Assembly (NCBI RefSeq): GCF_048771995.1
Contig: NC_133063.1
Location: 61,580,310 to 61,644,309 of the forward strand
Reading direction: 5' to 3'
DNA: 64,000 bases
Source of the DNA: Taeniopygia guttata
Taxonomy: Eukaryota > Chordata > Aves > Passeriformes > Estrildidae
Shown here: positions 34,831 to 48,172 of the stretch, in pieces
How positions within the stretch are numbered: position 1 is the stretch's first letter
Layout: each line of letters begins with the position of its first letter
The notes under the pieces: generated by a model
What the model was told of the DNA's origin: nothing
The model's database searches: none
What the model saw: the letters and a program-made list of their open reading frames with translations, nothing else
Program-made: the position numbers and the translations under genes

Positions 34831-37362
34831 ACTGTTTTCATTTTAATAATGAGAAAAAAAACCCCTCAAATTAATATAAATGTGGTGAATAATGTAATTC
34901 AAAGGATGGTTGAACTTCAGTGATAAAGATCAATTTTTTATGTGTACATGTGACTGCATATGTACCTTATCATGCTGTCCTATTTAGAAATGGCAAATGA
35001 ATGCAATATTACATTAAATGGTCCATCTGCCTGAAAAGCAATAACTTTGGATCTTATATTCTGGAAATTTTGAAGGTATTTTGTCCTGAGAATACTCTTC
35101 AAATCGGAAGGCTGTTGAATGTTACATGAGTTGCAATAATTAAATATCAGCTCTGTCTGGAATATTTTAAATGCAATATATCAAAAGAAACATATCCTAA
35201 AATCACACTTTGAAAGGTGCATCTTAGCATCTTTCAGGTTTGGCATGATATTGAATAATTTTTTTACTTATTTTTAAAACAATTTGACTTTTCCTGTCTC
35301 AATCAAAAATAATATAAAATAAAGTATGTAAAGCCACAAATTAAAAACTGTTTTAATGATCTAGATTCTGTTAAAAGCCAAATTACTTTCCAGCTCTTAG
35401 TACTCCATGGAAATTATTAAACTGCAGGAACAACAGAAAACAACACCATGAAGTGTTCTAATGTGAGTGACAATAAGGTCAAAGCCCATTTGAAGAAAAT
35501 TCTCATTTTAGATTCCATGCCACTGAGTGAGAACGAAGAGATTTCTAATTTTATATTTTGTCTGTGTTTATATTTCTAGGTCTACATGCACTTATTAAGT
35601 GTATTTGTAGTATATGTATGTAGTTCACTGTGTGGTAACTGTTCATTGTTTTCATAATCTTAAATAAAAGATAAAGTAGAAAGGATAAGTATGATAAAAA
35701 TACGCACAAGATTCTTGATATAAACAGAAAATATTAACAGTTTAATTTCTATAAAGAAACCTATTGTACTCAGTGTGCTCAGGGTTAATACAGAAGGTTT
35801 TTACCTAACCACTACACAGCAGTCAAATCTCATCACCTTCAGCAGGAATAATTTATGGTTTAATCTTACATGCAGGCGTATTAAATTAGTATTACTCATC
35901 AGAACTCACTTATTAATAAAACAAGCTGAATTAGTCACCAGAGAATCATATTTGGAAATTCAATGACAATTTTACATTTTTAATAAAGGCTCAGAAATAT
36001 TATTGCAGAGCAGGTGGTATGAAGAAATGTGGTCAAATTTGACATTCATTAATAATTGAAGTGTGGAACGTGACAGAGGTGAAAATTGATATTGATTTTT
36101 TTCCCCTCTAATATTTGGATGAGTTCTGAAAAGTAAATAAAATGAGATAACAAGACATATCAAGTCACCCTGATTTCTTTGATCACCTCTCCCTGTATGC
36201 ACACATATATATCACTATTTTCCTTATCATGTTTTTGAATAATTCAACATCCATAGTCTTTCCAGTTCAATGCATTATAAAACATGCTCCAGCTGAGTTT
36301 CAATCATATTAGACTGAAAGCTGAATTTTTTATGAAGGATTATTTAAAACAAAATGTGTCTTGGGCCCTACAGTCTCTGAAACCAAACAATCCTGAGAGT
36401 TCAGTGAAGAAATGTCAACACTGTGGAGAATTTTTCTATTCAAAAAATTGAAGGAATCCTGTTTGATGTATATTAACCATATCAATATTAACAAACTTTT
36501 GCTGGATTTCAGAAGTGATATGACAGCAGCAGTACTACCAGGCTTGTATTTTAACTAGATGTGAAAGCTCCAAAATACTTGTACTCACGCTGAACTTGAC
36601 CTGCCTTTGGGACAGCTGTAGCAGCACTCCCACTGATTTCAGTAATGCTAATTTTCAGGCTGAGTTGAAGCTAGACACTTTGGCCTCTTTGGACTCTAAG
36701 CATGAAAGGATGGCCATCAGCCTCTGCTGACCAATATTCAGCACACTGTAGGCATCTTCATGGAGTATATTCTGAGGGATTTTTGTGGCTATTAGAGGTC
36801 TCAAGTATATTTTATGGTGCATGGATTTTATTTCATCATTCCACACCTCCTTCTGTCCTCACACAGGTTTGTGGTCAAGATCATCTTTACTAGAAGAAGA
36901 TCTTTACTTGGTTCAAGATCTTCATCCACATGAATATCTAGTTCCATTTTTTTAGCCCGTACTAGTCATACCAATAGGAGAAGCTGACTGAAAAAGCTGG
37001 AGTCTTCCACTTCTGTGTGTTTACAAAAGTAAATTTCTTGCTTCTGAAGAAATTACTCTAGTTACATACTCTGCCTATAGGTGAAAATGTTATTGTAAAA
37101 AATAAAAGAAAAAAATCACTTTCTCCAATGTTTACTGTATAGGGTACTTCAGACTCAGTCCGACTTCCATTTGAGACTTTAAAATAGCCATGTGCATATC
37201 TACACTTCAGACTCTTTGCAATATCACTCTTTCTTTTGCACTATCTCCTACAAGTTTTTGTAGAACTGCAAGACAATCCTGTTCTCATAGACTTTATCAG
37301 AGTAATTTTCTGGATTTTATGCTATACAAATTACCTAAATAATCAGCCCACAGGTGGTTTTC

Positions 37363-37436
37363 AATAGATATAATAATTGAAATCTATTTGAATAGATTTA
37401 ATAGATTTTAATAGATTTAATAATTGAAATCTATAT
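37363..37436. repeat. AT-rich imperfect tandem and inverted repeat
   Basis: TAATAATTGAAATCTAT occurs at 37371-37387 and again at 37418-37434. Between them lie several AATAGATTT(T) units that are partly complementary to AAATCTATT. The tract could fold, but it is typical low-complexity sequence. Confidence 0.8.
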
Positions 37437-39386
37437 TGGCAGAATAATTTCTCTAGAGTTAATCTTTGAGGTGAGAGGAGATCAAAGAGTGTACTCATAT
37501 ATTGACTGCAAAAAAACTAAAGCGGCTAAAAAATGACAAAGAAGCAGTACATTCAGAAAATAAATTAACAATCAAAAATTAAGGGAGGAAGTAGAAAAGC
37601 CTCAAAAATATGAGGCAGAAAATATGTCAACTCATTAGATTTTGGTTTTTTTTTTTTTTAAGGATGCTTTCATATGTTAAGATTAACATCTCTCCTCAAA
37701 GATATTGAGCACAAATAATATTGATTGACTGCAGTTATTTTATGCTCTTGTGCCTTCTGTCTACTGCAGAACAAGTAACTGTTTGAAGATCCAGTTTTCT
37801 GTTAACAAAGCTCTAGGTTGATGCTCTAAGTCTCATTTTTTTAGAATGAATTTATATTGACTTCAATAGCCAGCATTAATGAAATCTAATCAAATAACTG
37901 AAAACATATTCCACAAGGTATTTTCCTTTAATTAGTGAGTATTACAGAAAATATGAGATGGCTGAGAATTTAAAATATAATAACACATTATTCTTATTCA
38001 TTATTGTTTTTATTTATTATATCTTTCAAATATTAATGTTGGAAACATAATTCCAAACTGTGACCTGTGAGCTATTTGGAATCTGAGTTCCATTTCCTTG
38101 GTTTTTTAATTATTTTATTATGTGTAGGTTTTCACCACAAAAATGTATGATAATAACAAATGTTGCTGTTTTCATTAAAATTAGAAGATAGCTTAATTGG
38201 CAACAGTGTGCTACTGGGCAGCTTAAATTGTTCTTATGTGACAGACATGGTGAAAATAGGAAAATATTCCCTCATGCAAAATCTGCATTTAGTTGTTCAA
38301 CAAAAAGATGGAAATTGAAGTATTTGTCTGTGACAGCTATCAACTTCAGGTATGGTCTGCTACCAGCAAAAGCAGATTTGATAAGTGTAAGGAAAAGAAA
38401 ACTGCAAAGAAGTGAAAGAACATGATTTAAGTTGATTGATCAAATTATGAAGAAAATATGTGTCCTTAGGTCATCAGTGCACTATAGGCTGCAATGGTTT
38501 TCTTCTTCACATAGACAATTCTTACTGAGCCAAAAATGCCCTAAGTACAAAGTATTTCTCATCAATCACCTGAAGGGCTGAACACTAAAAAATAGTGACC
38601 TTTTTATACACCCCTCAGATCAAAATCCCATAATTTTGATTGTATTCTTTTTGAAACCATTTGGGAAAAAAACATATGGTTTTCTCTCTTTAGTTTTGAT
38701 AGCTTCCCCTACACATTTCCCCATCCCCACCTCCCTTGTACATACCTGGAATTCGAGGAGGAATTTCAGGTCTTCTCATACTTCTATGACCCATGTTTCA
38801 CGGGGTGATGTTAAGTCAGAGATCACAGCTGTACTTTTGGAGGGTCTCTTTGTTCTGTGTTCTTCTTAGGAAACAAAAATATCAACAGTTTAAGTATGTA
38901 GTTAGTAGAAAAGTTATGAAGACAACTCCTTTTACTGAAAGGAGTTTTACCCTGTTGCAACATTTTCCTTTCTTCTGACAACATTCTTAATACAAATATG
39001 AAAACAAACAGGGACCTCAGTATTCTTCAGAATACTTTGCTGTAATGTAAAGTGTTTCATCCTTCTTATCCTTGATATATTGTTAATTTTGTCCAGCATT
39101 ACACGGCATGTGTTACAAATCACACACAGGTTTATAAGCATGTATGTAAGACAGACATAGAAAAAACTGTGGGACACTTCTCAATACCTCAAGTAATTAT
39201 TTCCTGTTACAAGTCCATAATAGATGGATATCTGTCTCAAGATCTGAAAAATTCTACATTTTCATCTGGGAAAACATATATTTATTCCCTTCATTGCTAC
39301 TAATGTTGAAGCAGGCATCATAATCTGGGTGATATTCTTTTGAAACCATGGCACCTGTAATTTCTCTCTCTTTGCTGAACAATTAA

Positions 39387-39413
39387 CTTATAAAGCTTAT
39401 AAAGCTTATAAAC
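39387..39413 (+). repeat. 9-bp tandem repeat, three units
   Basis: CTTATAAAG twice, followed by CTTATAAAC. A small microsatellite with no evident role. Confidence 0.85.
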
Positions 39414-40076
39414 TGCCCTGAATTGCCAGCTTGTATCTGTACCAGCCTACTGAACCTGAACTTTCTTGTAATGCCTCAGGCTATAGTTTTTTGAAACTCC
39501 TAGAAAACAAGTCACAAATTTTATTTGCAATGATTTTGTGCAACAAAGGTTCCCTCTTCCTTATTTTAAACCTTGAACTCAGACCTCTTACTGTAGCCAC
39601 ACTTATTTTTTTTTGCCTGGTTCATTCATGCCTTAATTCATTCACTTGTGGTTAAAAATTACTGTTCTTAGGAGTTAATGCACTATCCAAAGAGAGATTA
39701 AAATGAGTAGTCTAGAAGTAATAACTAGCTTTCTGCCTGTCTTGAACCCCCTATTTACATAAAAGGTTGGTTACTTCTCCCTGATATATCAAGGGATCTG
39801 ACCCCTATCCCATTTTTTCCCCATTATTACAAGAAGATTACTTAATTAAAGAAATTACTTAGTCAACTATCAAGATTTAAAAATACATCTATTTTCTTAT
39901 TTCAAGCATAGAAAGAAAGGTGGGGAGCTTAGTCAGAAAACGTCCTGACAAGAGATAGAGATACAGTTACAGTTATTTAATTCTTCATGTGTTACATTGC
40001 TTGCTTTGCTACTGATACCATTCCACTGATTTCTACACTGCTGAGCCAGAAAATGGATGACAAGTTTGTACTTCTG

Positions 40077-40079
<3 letters not shown>

Positions 40080-40114
<35 letters not shown>
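40080..40114 (+). repeat. A35 homopolymer
   Basis: An uninterrupted run of 35 A. No AATAAA lies just upstream and I find no flanking duplication or spliced coding sequence, so there is no support for a retroposed gene. The length may also be affected by sequencing. Confidence 0.9.
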
Positions 40115-40116
<2 letters not shown>

Positions 40117-42695
40117 CAGGAATTTTGTGACATATGACAGAATATAAGTGAGCAAAGCAATAACTTAAATTTTCATTGCTAGGGAGACCTATATCAAACG
40201 TTATGGAAAACTGTGACTATCAATTCTAGTTTTCTGGATCCAGAACCTATCAGTGCCTATTATTAAAGGATTGTGGAGGCATGACCCTGAAATAGTGCAC
40301 TTGCTATTAGGTTGTCAATATTGGCATTCAGCCTCTAAGGATCTTAAGATCTTCAGCAAACAGTGAACATAGTCATTGGAGTCTGTCAGAGTTCATGCTC
40401 TTTTGGTCAGTATTTGAGGAGACAGTGTATTTCTGTGTGCTGGACATGACATTAAAGCCAAATTTTGGGCACCTGATTCTGGAGAGAAAATACCAAATTG
40501 ATGGAGAATGAACAATTGGACAGATTATTTACCTCATAAGAGACAAGAAGTCAATCTTTAGCCAAAAGTTGTAGGAAATTAATTCTTCTTAAATGAGTGG
40601 CCAAATATACAATGTGGTTTGGAACAACCCAGAGATCACTGAATATACAAAAAATACAGAAAAGCAGATTGCTTTCTTGAATTTAAGTTTTTTTCTTTTA
40701 GACAAGGAGAAAAAATGTATCCACACCATTGCAAAATGGGCAAAGTATTATACTACTTGATTTTAAAAAATATTGCTTAGTAATATGTAGTTAATTATTT
40801 ATTTGGAAAATATTTTCTGAAAGGGAAATTAGAGGTTGCCATTACAATCTGGTAGGGGATAAATGACCATTTTTATCTCAACTTAGTGGTGACACAAAAG
40901 GCTCACTGACTTCTCTTTTTTAATTATGACAAAGATTAGAAAGCAATAAACTCTAAAATACTGAAATTAAAATACAAAATTGTACATGCATTACTGGTGC
41001 CCATATTTTTATGACTCCTATGAGAGCAGTAACTTCACTTTTATTTTATATCAGTTAACTTGCTTAGGTCATATTATAAAGTAAACATCCTTAGTGTAGT
41101 CAAAGCTGCTGATTCTGGATTTCTTTGTATTCATGATGCAAAGACCTGAATTAAAGGTGTTAGGTTGATGTGAACTTGTACACAATATCTTTTTGTTTCA
41201 TTTCTTACATAACATTCCTTGTTCATCTTCTGATGTCAAACAGACATTTAGCACCAACAACATTCAGTGGTAAGGAAAACCACAGAAAAAAATCACAGAA
41301 TACCTGAATATCCTATGCTCTTTACTTCTACTGCTCATTCTGCTGACTTGTGGAAAGAAACATGTGAAGTAGCTTGCCTGACTATTGGTTATTATCTCAG
41401 GATAATAACCAACACAGAGATTGGAAAACAATCTTTTATAACTTGTCTGTGGCCTAGACAGTGACTTACATTTCACAAGAGAGGTTCTGCCTGTCTTCAT
41501 GTCTAGAAATACCTGCACGACTATGTGCGGGACTTTCTCCTAGCTGTCCTCACCTAAAATGGGAGCAATAGTTACTCTTTCTAACAGAGTTTTGTGTCTC
41601 AAATGTATCAGTGTAGGTAGCCACTACGTTCATATTATTGTAACAAGGAGAAGCAATGCTGCCAATATCCCATCACTCCTGCTAAAAATTGTACTAAACA
41701 AGAAAGATAATACACAAAAAATAAGTAATTAAAAAAAAAAATTTACAGAAAATACTGTTAAAATGAGGGGGATAAATGGTGAAGGATAGAGAAATAGTTA
41801 AAATATTATTTTGGGGTCTTGCTTGCTTTTATTTTAAATTAATTTTACCTAGTCTAATAGTCGTATCCATTTACAGGGCTCTGTGTGAAAATAATGGACA
41901 GGTCAGGACAATATATTCCTGGAATATATATGAAAAAATATACACAGAACATCTTTTCTACATAAATTCTTGTTCTCTATAATTTATCAAATGCTGTGTG
42001 GTCTGTACTAAGATCATATATTACGAACAGTGAGATGTTTTTTTCGCTTCAGGTGAGTACTTGCTTATTTGTCCTACTCCAAATTCACTCTAGCTACACA
42101 TGTTTCTTGTTACTTTATTGCACTTACTTAAAAATGCTATTAGTGTAACTCTATACAGTCCTTACTTTCACTTCTTGTCCCAGTAAATGAAAACAAAATA
42201 TACATATCCATACATTTGCAGTTACATTTCAATATATGCATTATGTACATTATTAATCACCATTAGAGATAAACGTATTATAACATCTTAGTTTTCAATG
42301 TAGATCTAACAGACCTCTGCACTCTTTTATAGCTGAAGGCATATATACAGCTTCCTGGTAAGAACTTCTTTCAAAGCATCAGTGGTCCTCCCAGTATTGT
42401 TTCTATTCTCCTGATGGATGCAAGCGGAAGTTTTTTGCCTTTCTCTAAATTAAACCTGGTCATTATTTTCCTTCTCTTTTTTTAGACCACCAAGTGGTAC
42501 AAGGACATTCCTTCTTACTCTTTGTGTATTTCTTTGAGAGTTGGCTATAACTGAGTTCTGGTGTAACTTTTAGGCATTCTTCTCTTCTACCCAGTCTAAC
42601 ATATGGAGAGAACCTTGCCTTTCTCTTTCTGACATCAATCTGTCCTTGAAGTCTTGATTTCTCAGTCATGTATTTCTAGCTTGTGCTACCAAATG
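40115..42695. other. AT-rich non-coding sequence
   Basis: About 2.6 kb with no recognised feature. Confidence 0.5.
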
Positions 42696-43106
42696 AGGCT
42701 TGTGGGAATCCAGGGCTTCCCTCTGGCTGCCCTGGCAGGCCTGGGACCCTGGCAGTGGGTCAGGAACCCCCCTGGACAGAGCCCCGGGAGACACTGTCTG
42801 TGATCTCTGTCCATGGAAAAGAGTTTTCAATCTTACAGGATGAATTACAAGCTTTGAGTGTTTGATAAGAATAATAATTAAGTGTGACACGGGTGCAAAA
42901 GTAAAATTTTAGATTTCTAGATTAGGGGTTCAGAGGGGACAAGATGGAGGAATTGGGTGTGTCTTGTCCTTTTCCTCCTTCTTCATGCCCTCCATGTTTC
43001 ACTGTAGTGTTGGCATTTTTCTATTGGTTTAGGCTGGGGACACGCTGTTTAACGTAGATGATAGATATTGGCACATTATTGTAAATATAGTACACGTAGT
43101 TTCTGG

Positions 43107-43113
43107 TATATAA
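43107..43113 (+). promoter_or_regulatory. LTR TATA box
   Basis: TATATAA, about 95 bp upstream of the LTR poly(A) signal. The LTR is well preserved, so promoter activity is possible but not shown. Confidence 0.6.
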
Positions 43114-43207
43114 TGTTTGTACCATCCCACTGAGGGGCAGAGCCCCACACACTGCCCTGCAGGATAGACCTGAGGCAGGGCAGCAGAACATGTTATAGAT
43201 AAGCAAG

Positions 43208-43213
43208 AATAAA
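43208..43213 (+). terminator. LTR polyadenylation signal
   Basis: AATAAA in the R region of the 42701-43321 LTR. Confidence 0.7.
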
Positions 43214-43326
43214 CAACCTTGAAAACAGCACAGACGAATTATGGCTTCTTCTTTGGCAACGGGGCAGAAAGACAGAGACTTTCTACAATCTCGGAATCAC
43301 CAATACCCTCAGATTCCGACAAGGCT

Positions 43327-46300
43327 ATGAAATCTCTTTTTGGCATTGCAATTGGCAGAAACAACCAAGCACAGGACTAAACAATTAATCTCTTCAGTCC
43401 TTCCTAGGCCACAGATCTTTAGCTCTTTTTCAACAGTTTTTCCCGTGAAAACTGTTAGCTCAAGAAATAGAATATGTCTGGAGAAAAGCACATGGTCAAG
43501 AAAGGGTAGGAATAATATATCCAAACCTCTTGAATTCTCTTGACTGTCTAGTCACAATCATTTAAACACTTTAACATTCTACCTCTTACCAAAGCCAAAT
43601 ATTCCTTTCTGCAGATAAGACTTTATACCTAGAGACTCTGAAGAACTACTTACACTCCTTAATCCTTGTCAAAAATGGTTTCTGCCTAATCTACATTAAA
43701 TTGGTATTTATCTCAGAAATAGGTCAGAAATAGTGTCTTTGTTTGCGTGCCTTGGAGCTGATTAATATTTCTACCTTTATTTCTTGGAAGGTATGCGTTC
43801 ACCCTTGAAATGAAACACTGCATCTTCCTACTCCTTGAAGGTGCTTGCTTCTTCTCAGACAAGAGAAGGCAAGAAAATTTTTGTTGTCTAATTTTGCTGT
43901 TTGTAGTTTCCTTTCTCAACCTAAAAAGACTAAAAAAGTACATATGGTGCATGTTTCAGAAAAAAAGGAGGAGATATTGACATTCGGATATTCTTCTATT
44001 TAACAATTAAGCACTGAGTAATTCTAGATGTCACTATGATTATCAGCGTGTAGGCTACCAAGAGCATCATGTCATGCATCATATTTTATGTTGCAAATAG
44101 TATTGCTAAAACAAGAAGATTTTTGTTTTATTTGGCATGCCTTCCTCTCTTTAAGTTCTTTATTTTAACACTGTTGTCACTTTACTATTGCAAGTCACAT
44201 ATTATCAAGCAGATCTACTGTATGAATGTGCCAAGACAATTAAGTTCATTAACTTTTTATTCTTTCCAGATTAACAAACGAAGGGAGTAAGAAATGAAAA
44301 ATGAATTGTAATGTTGTTCGCACTTCCTTACACTATGCAGAAATTGAAATGAAGCAGTGAAAATAATGGATCATGTTGTTCTGATAAAGTGTAGTTGGCT
44401 ATGCAAATCTGTGTACATTAATTCTTGTTTCAAGTCAGTGGTTAATGTGCTTCAGTGTACCACTAGTGATGTTAGTGGTCTTAGCTCTTACCGCCTAGCT
44501 AATATTTCGTTTGGTGTTTTCAAAAGTCTACACTATGGATTCTAGTATAGAAAGACTGTTCATGTATCTCCAGGACTGTAGGTAATTTGTGATTATAATG
44601 GGCATGCATGGCACTGTTTTCTTTTTATCTCCCCTGCTCCCCACTGCTGCTAGAAAGTGGATGTGTGATAATGACTCCATAAAGACATTGGCCAAATGAA
44701 AATTTGGCTGATGACTCTGAGGACCTTATACTGTTGTATACAGTACACAATGTTATTTGCAGAAATACTTTTTCACATATAACAGGAAGTCAGTAATTGT
44801 AATTCTGACTTGCACTGTAAATCCTTTCATCTGTCCTTTTAAAAAAATATGTTTGATTGGCATAAGAAAAGACAAAGTTATACTTTGATAATTTTTCAAA
44901 CAATTTATTTGCATTTTATTAATAATACAAGAGAATTAGCCTTAGAATTACTCACAGTTCATAAAATATATTAATCGCTTGGATTATTGTTCATCTCTGT
45001 CCTCCGTTGTCATGTTCTAACCAATATCCCTCATATCTCTTCTAAGGGTATAGAGTGACAGTATGAGTGTTTTGAATTCACAAACCAGTAAACTGGCCAG
45101 ACTGCAGGTTAGTGAAGAGTTCCATCTCATCTTGTATTCAGCATTTGAGCAGTTAAAAAAACATGAGGAAAAAAATCACCACAATAAAAATAGCGACTGC
45201 AACTGGCATAACATTAAAGGGCAGTATGCCACAGCAGTGCAAAGGATATGATGCATATTCAGAGCAGAGACAGTCAAATTTCTTTAAGTGAGCTTGATAC
45301 ATGGAAAGACAACAGGCATTGATTGTATTTCTTAACATTGCTAAAATATAGTTTGTAGTCTGCTGACTACTCCTACAAATAAATGATACTTGCTGCAAAT
45401 TTCAAATTTAGCTTCATTCCAGGAAATAGCCACCTGATACTGTATTACTTCATAAGGGAATACTCCACTGCTGACATTTCCTGCAGTAAGGCTCCCTGTT
45501 TGTCTCTGAATGCCTTTTAAGAATCAATCAGCTCTACCTATGATTCAGATTAAGAGTCTGATATAGTCACAGCCTGAATTATTTTTTTCTTTTATGTTAC
45601 TCTTGTCTTAAAAAAACGTTGAGGTCTAAATAGTCAAAAAGTTTATTTGTGTTATAAGGCTCAATATCTGGTTTCTTTTTTTGTAAGAATGGCAGTTTTA
45701 AAGTCTTTGCTTTTAACAGTTTTAAGTACATTCAGTAAGTACTCTTTTAAGTCCATTCAGTAAATAAAACTTTAGGCATAATGAATGCCTAAGACGTGCA
45801 ATTTCCATCATGGCTTTACACCAGCATTAATTTAATGGGGTATAAACTAGGAAAAAATGATTGATGTAAATATTAAAGGAAAATATTCTTTCTTTTTTTT
45901 TTTTTTTGTGATTGAAAGTGTGGAAAAAGTATCTTCTGGCTGCTTCACCTGTCAATGAGATAATAGTTGGTATATTTCTATAGAATAAGCAATGATTATT
46001 CTCCTGTGCAGCTGAGAGGGGAAGCCAAATTATAATCTCTTGCATATGTGACCTAAAGAAGACCAACAAAGTGGGAAACACAAAAAATAATTCTCTCAAA
46101 AATTCTTCATGGTTAGTATCACACCTGAATTTCTTTGTATGTTTAAACACACTTAGATACATAGAGATGTAAACTTAGAAGATGTAGATACAAACAAGTA
46201 TATGGAGACAAGATATGTATCTGTGCTAATGTGTAGCTTGCTAACATGTAAAAATATTTCATTTTTACATATCTATATGTATGTATTTGCATGACATACC

Positions 46301-47529
46301 TTTTGTGCGTATGTTATATTCAGGTGTGCAGACACATAAATAGCTTTGCCTTTCTCATTATTTTCCTTTCCTATACCTTTCATGACCACTCTATATGGAA
46401 AATATATATAATGAAAACATTCATGGAAGTGTGTATAGGCACAAACACAGATATACATTAGATCTCTGTGTAAGAAAGTGGGGAGAGAATGGAATGGGTG
46501 TGCAGAGAGAGGAAATAGGTTTGAATTCCTTGTGTTTCCTATGCATACACCCATGTAAGCCTACACACAAAACACACTGACAAAATTCTCCACTAGCTAT
46601 TTTCCTAGTAATCATAAAAAATGCCTCTGTTTATCCCAAGGCATAATTTGGTCAGATTTTGTTTGTTATATCACTTTGTGCCTGTTGATTTAATATTTTG
46701 CTTCAAATGCTATATCTTCCATCTCTTATTTATGGTGATCTTCATATATACATGATTTGTATATAAAGCAAGGTAGTCACAGTGAAAGAAGGTATTGATC
46801 TTTTTTTTCTTTTTCTTTTTCTATATAATGCGTACTTTTGGACCTTAGGAAAAAGTACAGACTGCAAAAGAAAAATGAAATTATGGAAAATAAAAAAAAA
46901 ACATTTCATGATTTGTGAATTCTTTCCAGGAAGTTATACAAGAACAACACTTTTCATCTACTAGGAGATGTGACTTTAAATAAAAAGCAAGTTTGCTAAT
47001 TTCTTTTTCAGTGGGACATAACTTGTATAGTACTTTTGAATTGAGTCCTAAATATGAGAAGGTAGATGGAGAAGAAACTTGAAAAAGAAAGATATGAGTT
47101 CAGAAAAATGAATAGCGAAGCACTTTACATAAACTTCCAATAAATTCACCTGCAGCCCTAACACATCAATCTATTAGATAAATGGTTTCTCTTTACATAG
47201 TTAGAATTCTTCCTTTTTCCTTTTTGTCTCCTTAAGAGTAGCCAGCTGGAGAGGTGAAACAAGGCCTATGTTCCATATAGTGATGCTGCCAGTAAACAAT
47301 TTGCCTTCTACCAATACATATTGCCCAAATAAAGGATTCAAGGGTATTTTCCTTTTCATTTTTTCCAGGCTGAGATGCTGATTACATACATTCTGGAAAG
47401 TCTTGATTTCTAGAAAAAAGTGTCATTTTCTTTCAGTCTTCAATGCAAACTGCTCTTTTCTTCTCAACCTGACTTCTCTTTAAATTGTGTGTGCATGTGT
47501 GTGTGTGCATGTATAAGTTTTTAACAGTA
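43327..47529. other. AT-rich non-coding sequence
   Basis: About 4.2 kb. Only simple features are seen: a 25-bp imperfect tandem duplication (TTTTAAGTACATTCAGTAA at 45720 and TTTTAAGTCCATTCAGTAA at 45745), a T-run near 45889-45907 and a short TG tract near 47490-47512. Confidence 0.5.
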
Positions 47530-48172
47530 AGTCCTGGGATGACTTTATGATGCTTGTATCCCCATTCATCTGTTTAGCCCAGAAATGAGTTTTGCACCCT
47601 TAAGACTGGTTCTGAGTGCCAAGGAGGGGAGAGAAGAGGCACAAATTTTGTTTTCAGAAACTGCACTTGCTCCCCTCATCCTTTTTCTGGACTGCATTGT
47701 TTTCATTATGGATGGAGGGTGGGACAGAGTTCTCCTTTGCTTTTAGTTAGTTTTTTTTTCCTAGCTGAGGCAGAGAAGTTCCCTGGACTGTGGTTTTACT
47801 TTTTCTTGGACCTGTTTAAAGCTGCTCTGGACTGAGCACCAGAAGAGTAGCAGCAGCTCGCACCTGTGGCCCAGGGCTGGGCCGCAGCACTTCCACACTG
47901 GGGGGACTGGTGGCAGACTGAGTGAGCCGAGCTGCAGCCCACGGAGGGGACTTTCTGGGTTTGCCATCTCTTTGGAGCCTCAAGAAGTTTTATTGCTTAA
48001 TATTGTTCAATTTTTGTGCTGGTGAATGCTTTGCCTGTTAAATAAACAGGTTCTATTCCACTTTCCTACAAGGAATATTCTCCCAAACCAGCTGGGGGAG
48101 GGGCTGCTTGAATCTGCTTTCTAGAGGAACCTGTTTGGAGATTTTCTCCCAGATTTGCCCTAAACCAGGACA
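47530..48172 (+). mobile_element. Solo LTR (about 643 bp), full-length relative of 49334-49840
   Basis: The start reads (A)GTCCTGGGATGACTTTATG, where the family consensus has TGTCCTGGGGTGAC, so the initial T is mutated. It ends CCCTAAACCAGGACA. An internal GCTTGTATCCCC block, a TTTGCTTTTAGTTAGTTT block, AATAAA at 48041-48046 and a final TTTTCTCCCAGATTTGCCC are shared with or related to the second copy. No convincing target duplication was found. Sequence just after the LTR lacks a tRNA-primer site, so it is not the left end of a provirus. Confidence 0.88.
48041..48046 (+). terminator. LTR polyadenylation signal
   Basis: AATAAA within GTTAAATAAACAGG of the 47530-48172 LTR. This segment is absent from the second copy. 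Confidence 0.6.

Larger units (their letters stand above)
34831..40079. other. AT-rich non-coding sequence
   Basis: About 5.2 kb with no gene or transposon recognised. It holds two small repeats listed separately (37363-37436, 39387-39413) and a T-run near 37651. Confidence 0.5.
42701..43321 (+). mobile_element. Solo LTR (621 bp), young-looking
   Basis: It starts TGTGGGAATC and ends GATTCCGACA, which are inverted complements at nine of ten positions. It is flanked by perfect AGGCT duplications (42696-42700 and 43322-43326). A TATA box (TATATAA, 43107-43113) and AATAAA (43208-43213) lie in the expected U3/R order on the + strand. From memory it closely matches a songbird LTR family with few differences. 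The last 31 bases contain an 8-bp stem (TCGGAATC at 43291, GATTCCGA at 43312) around a 13-base loop. No internal retroviral sequence flanks it. Confidence 0.93.

Noticed and set aside
39700..40114. Retroposed pseudogene ending in the A35 run
   Set aside because: No poly(A) signal, coding remnant or flanking target duplication was found upstream of the A-run.
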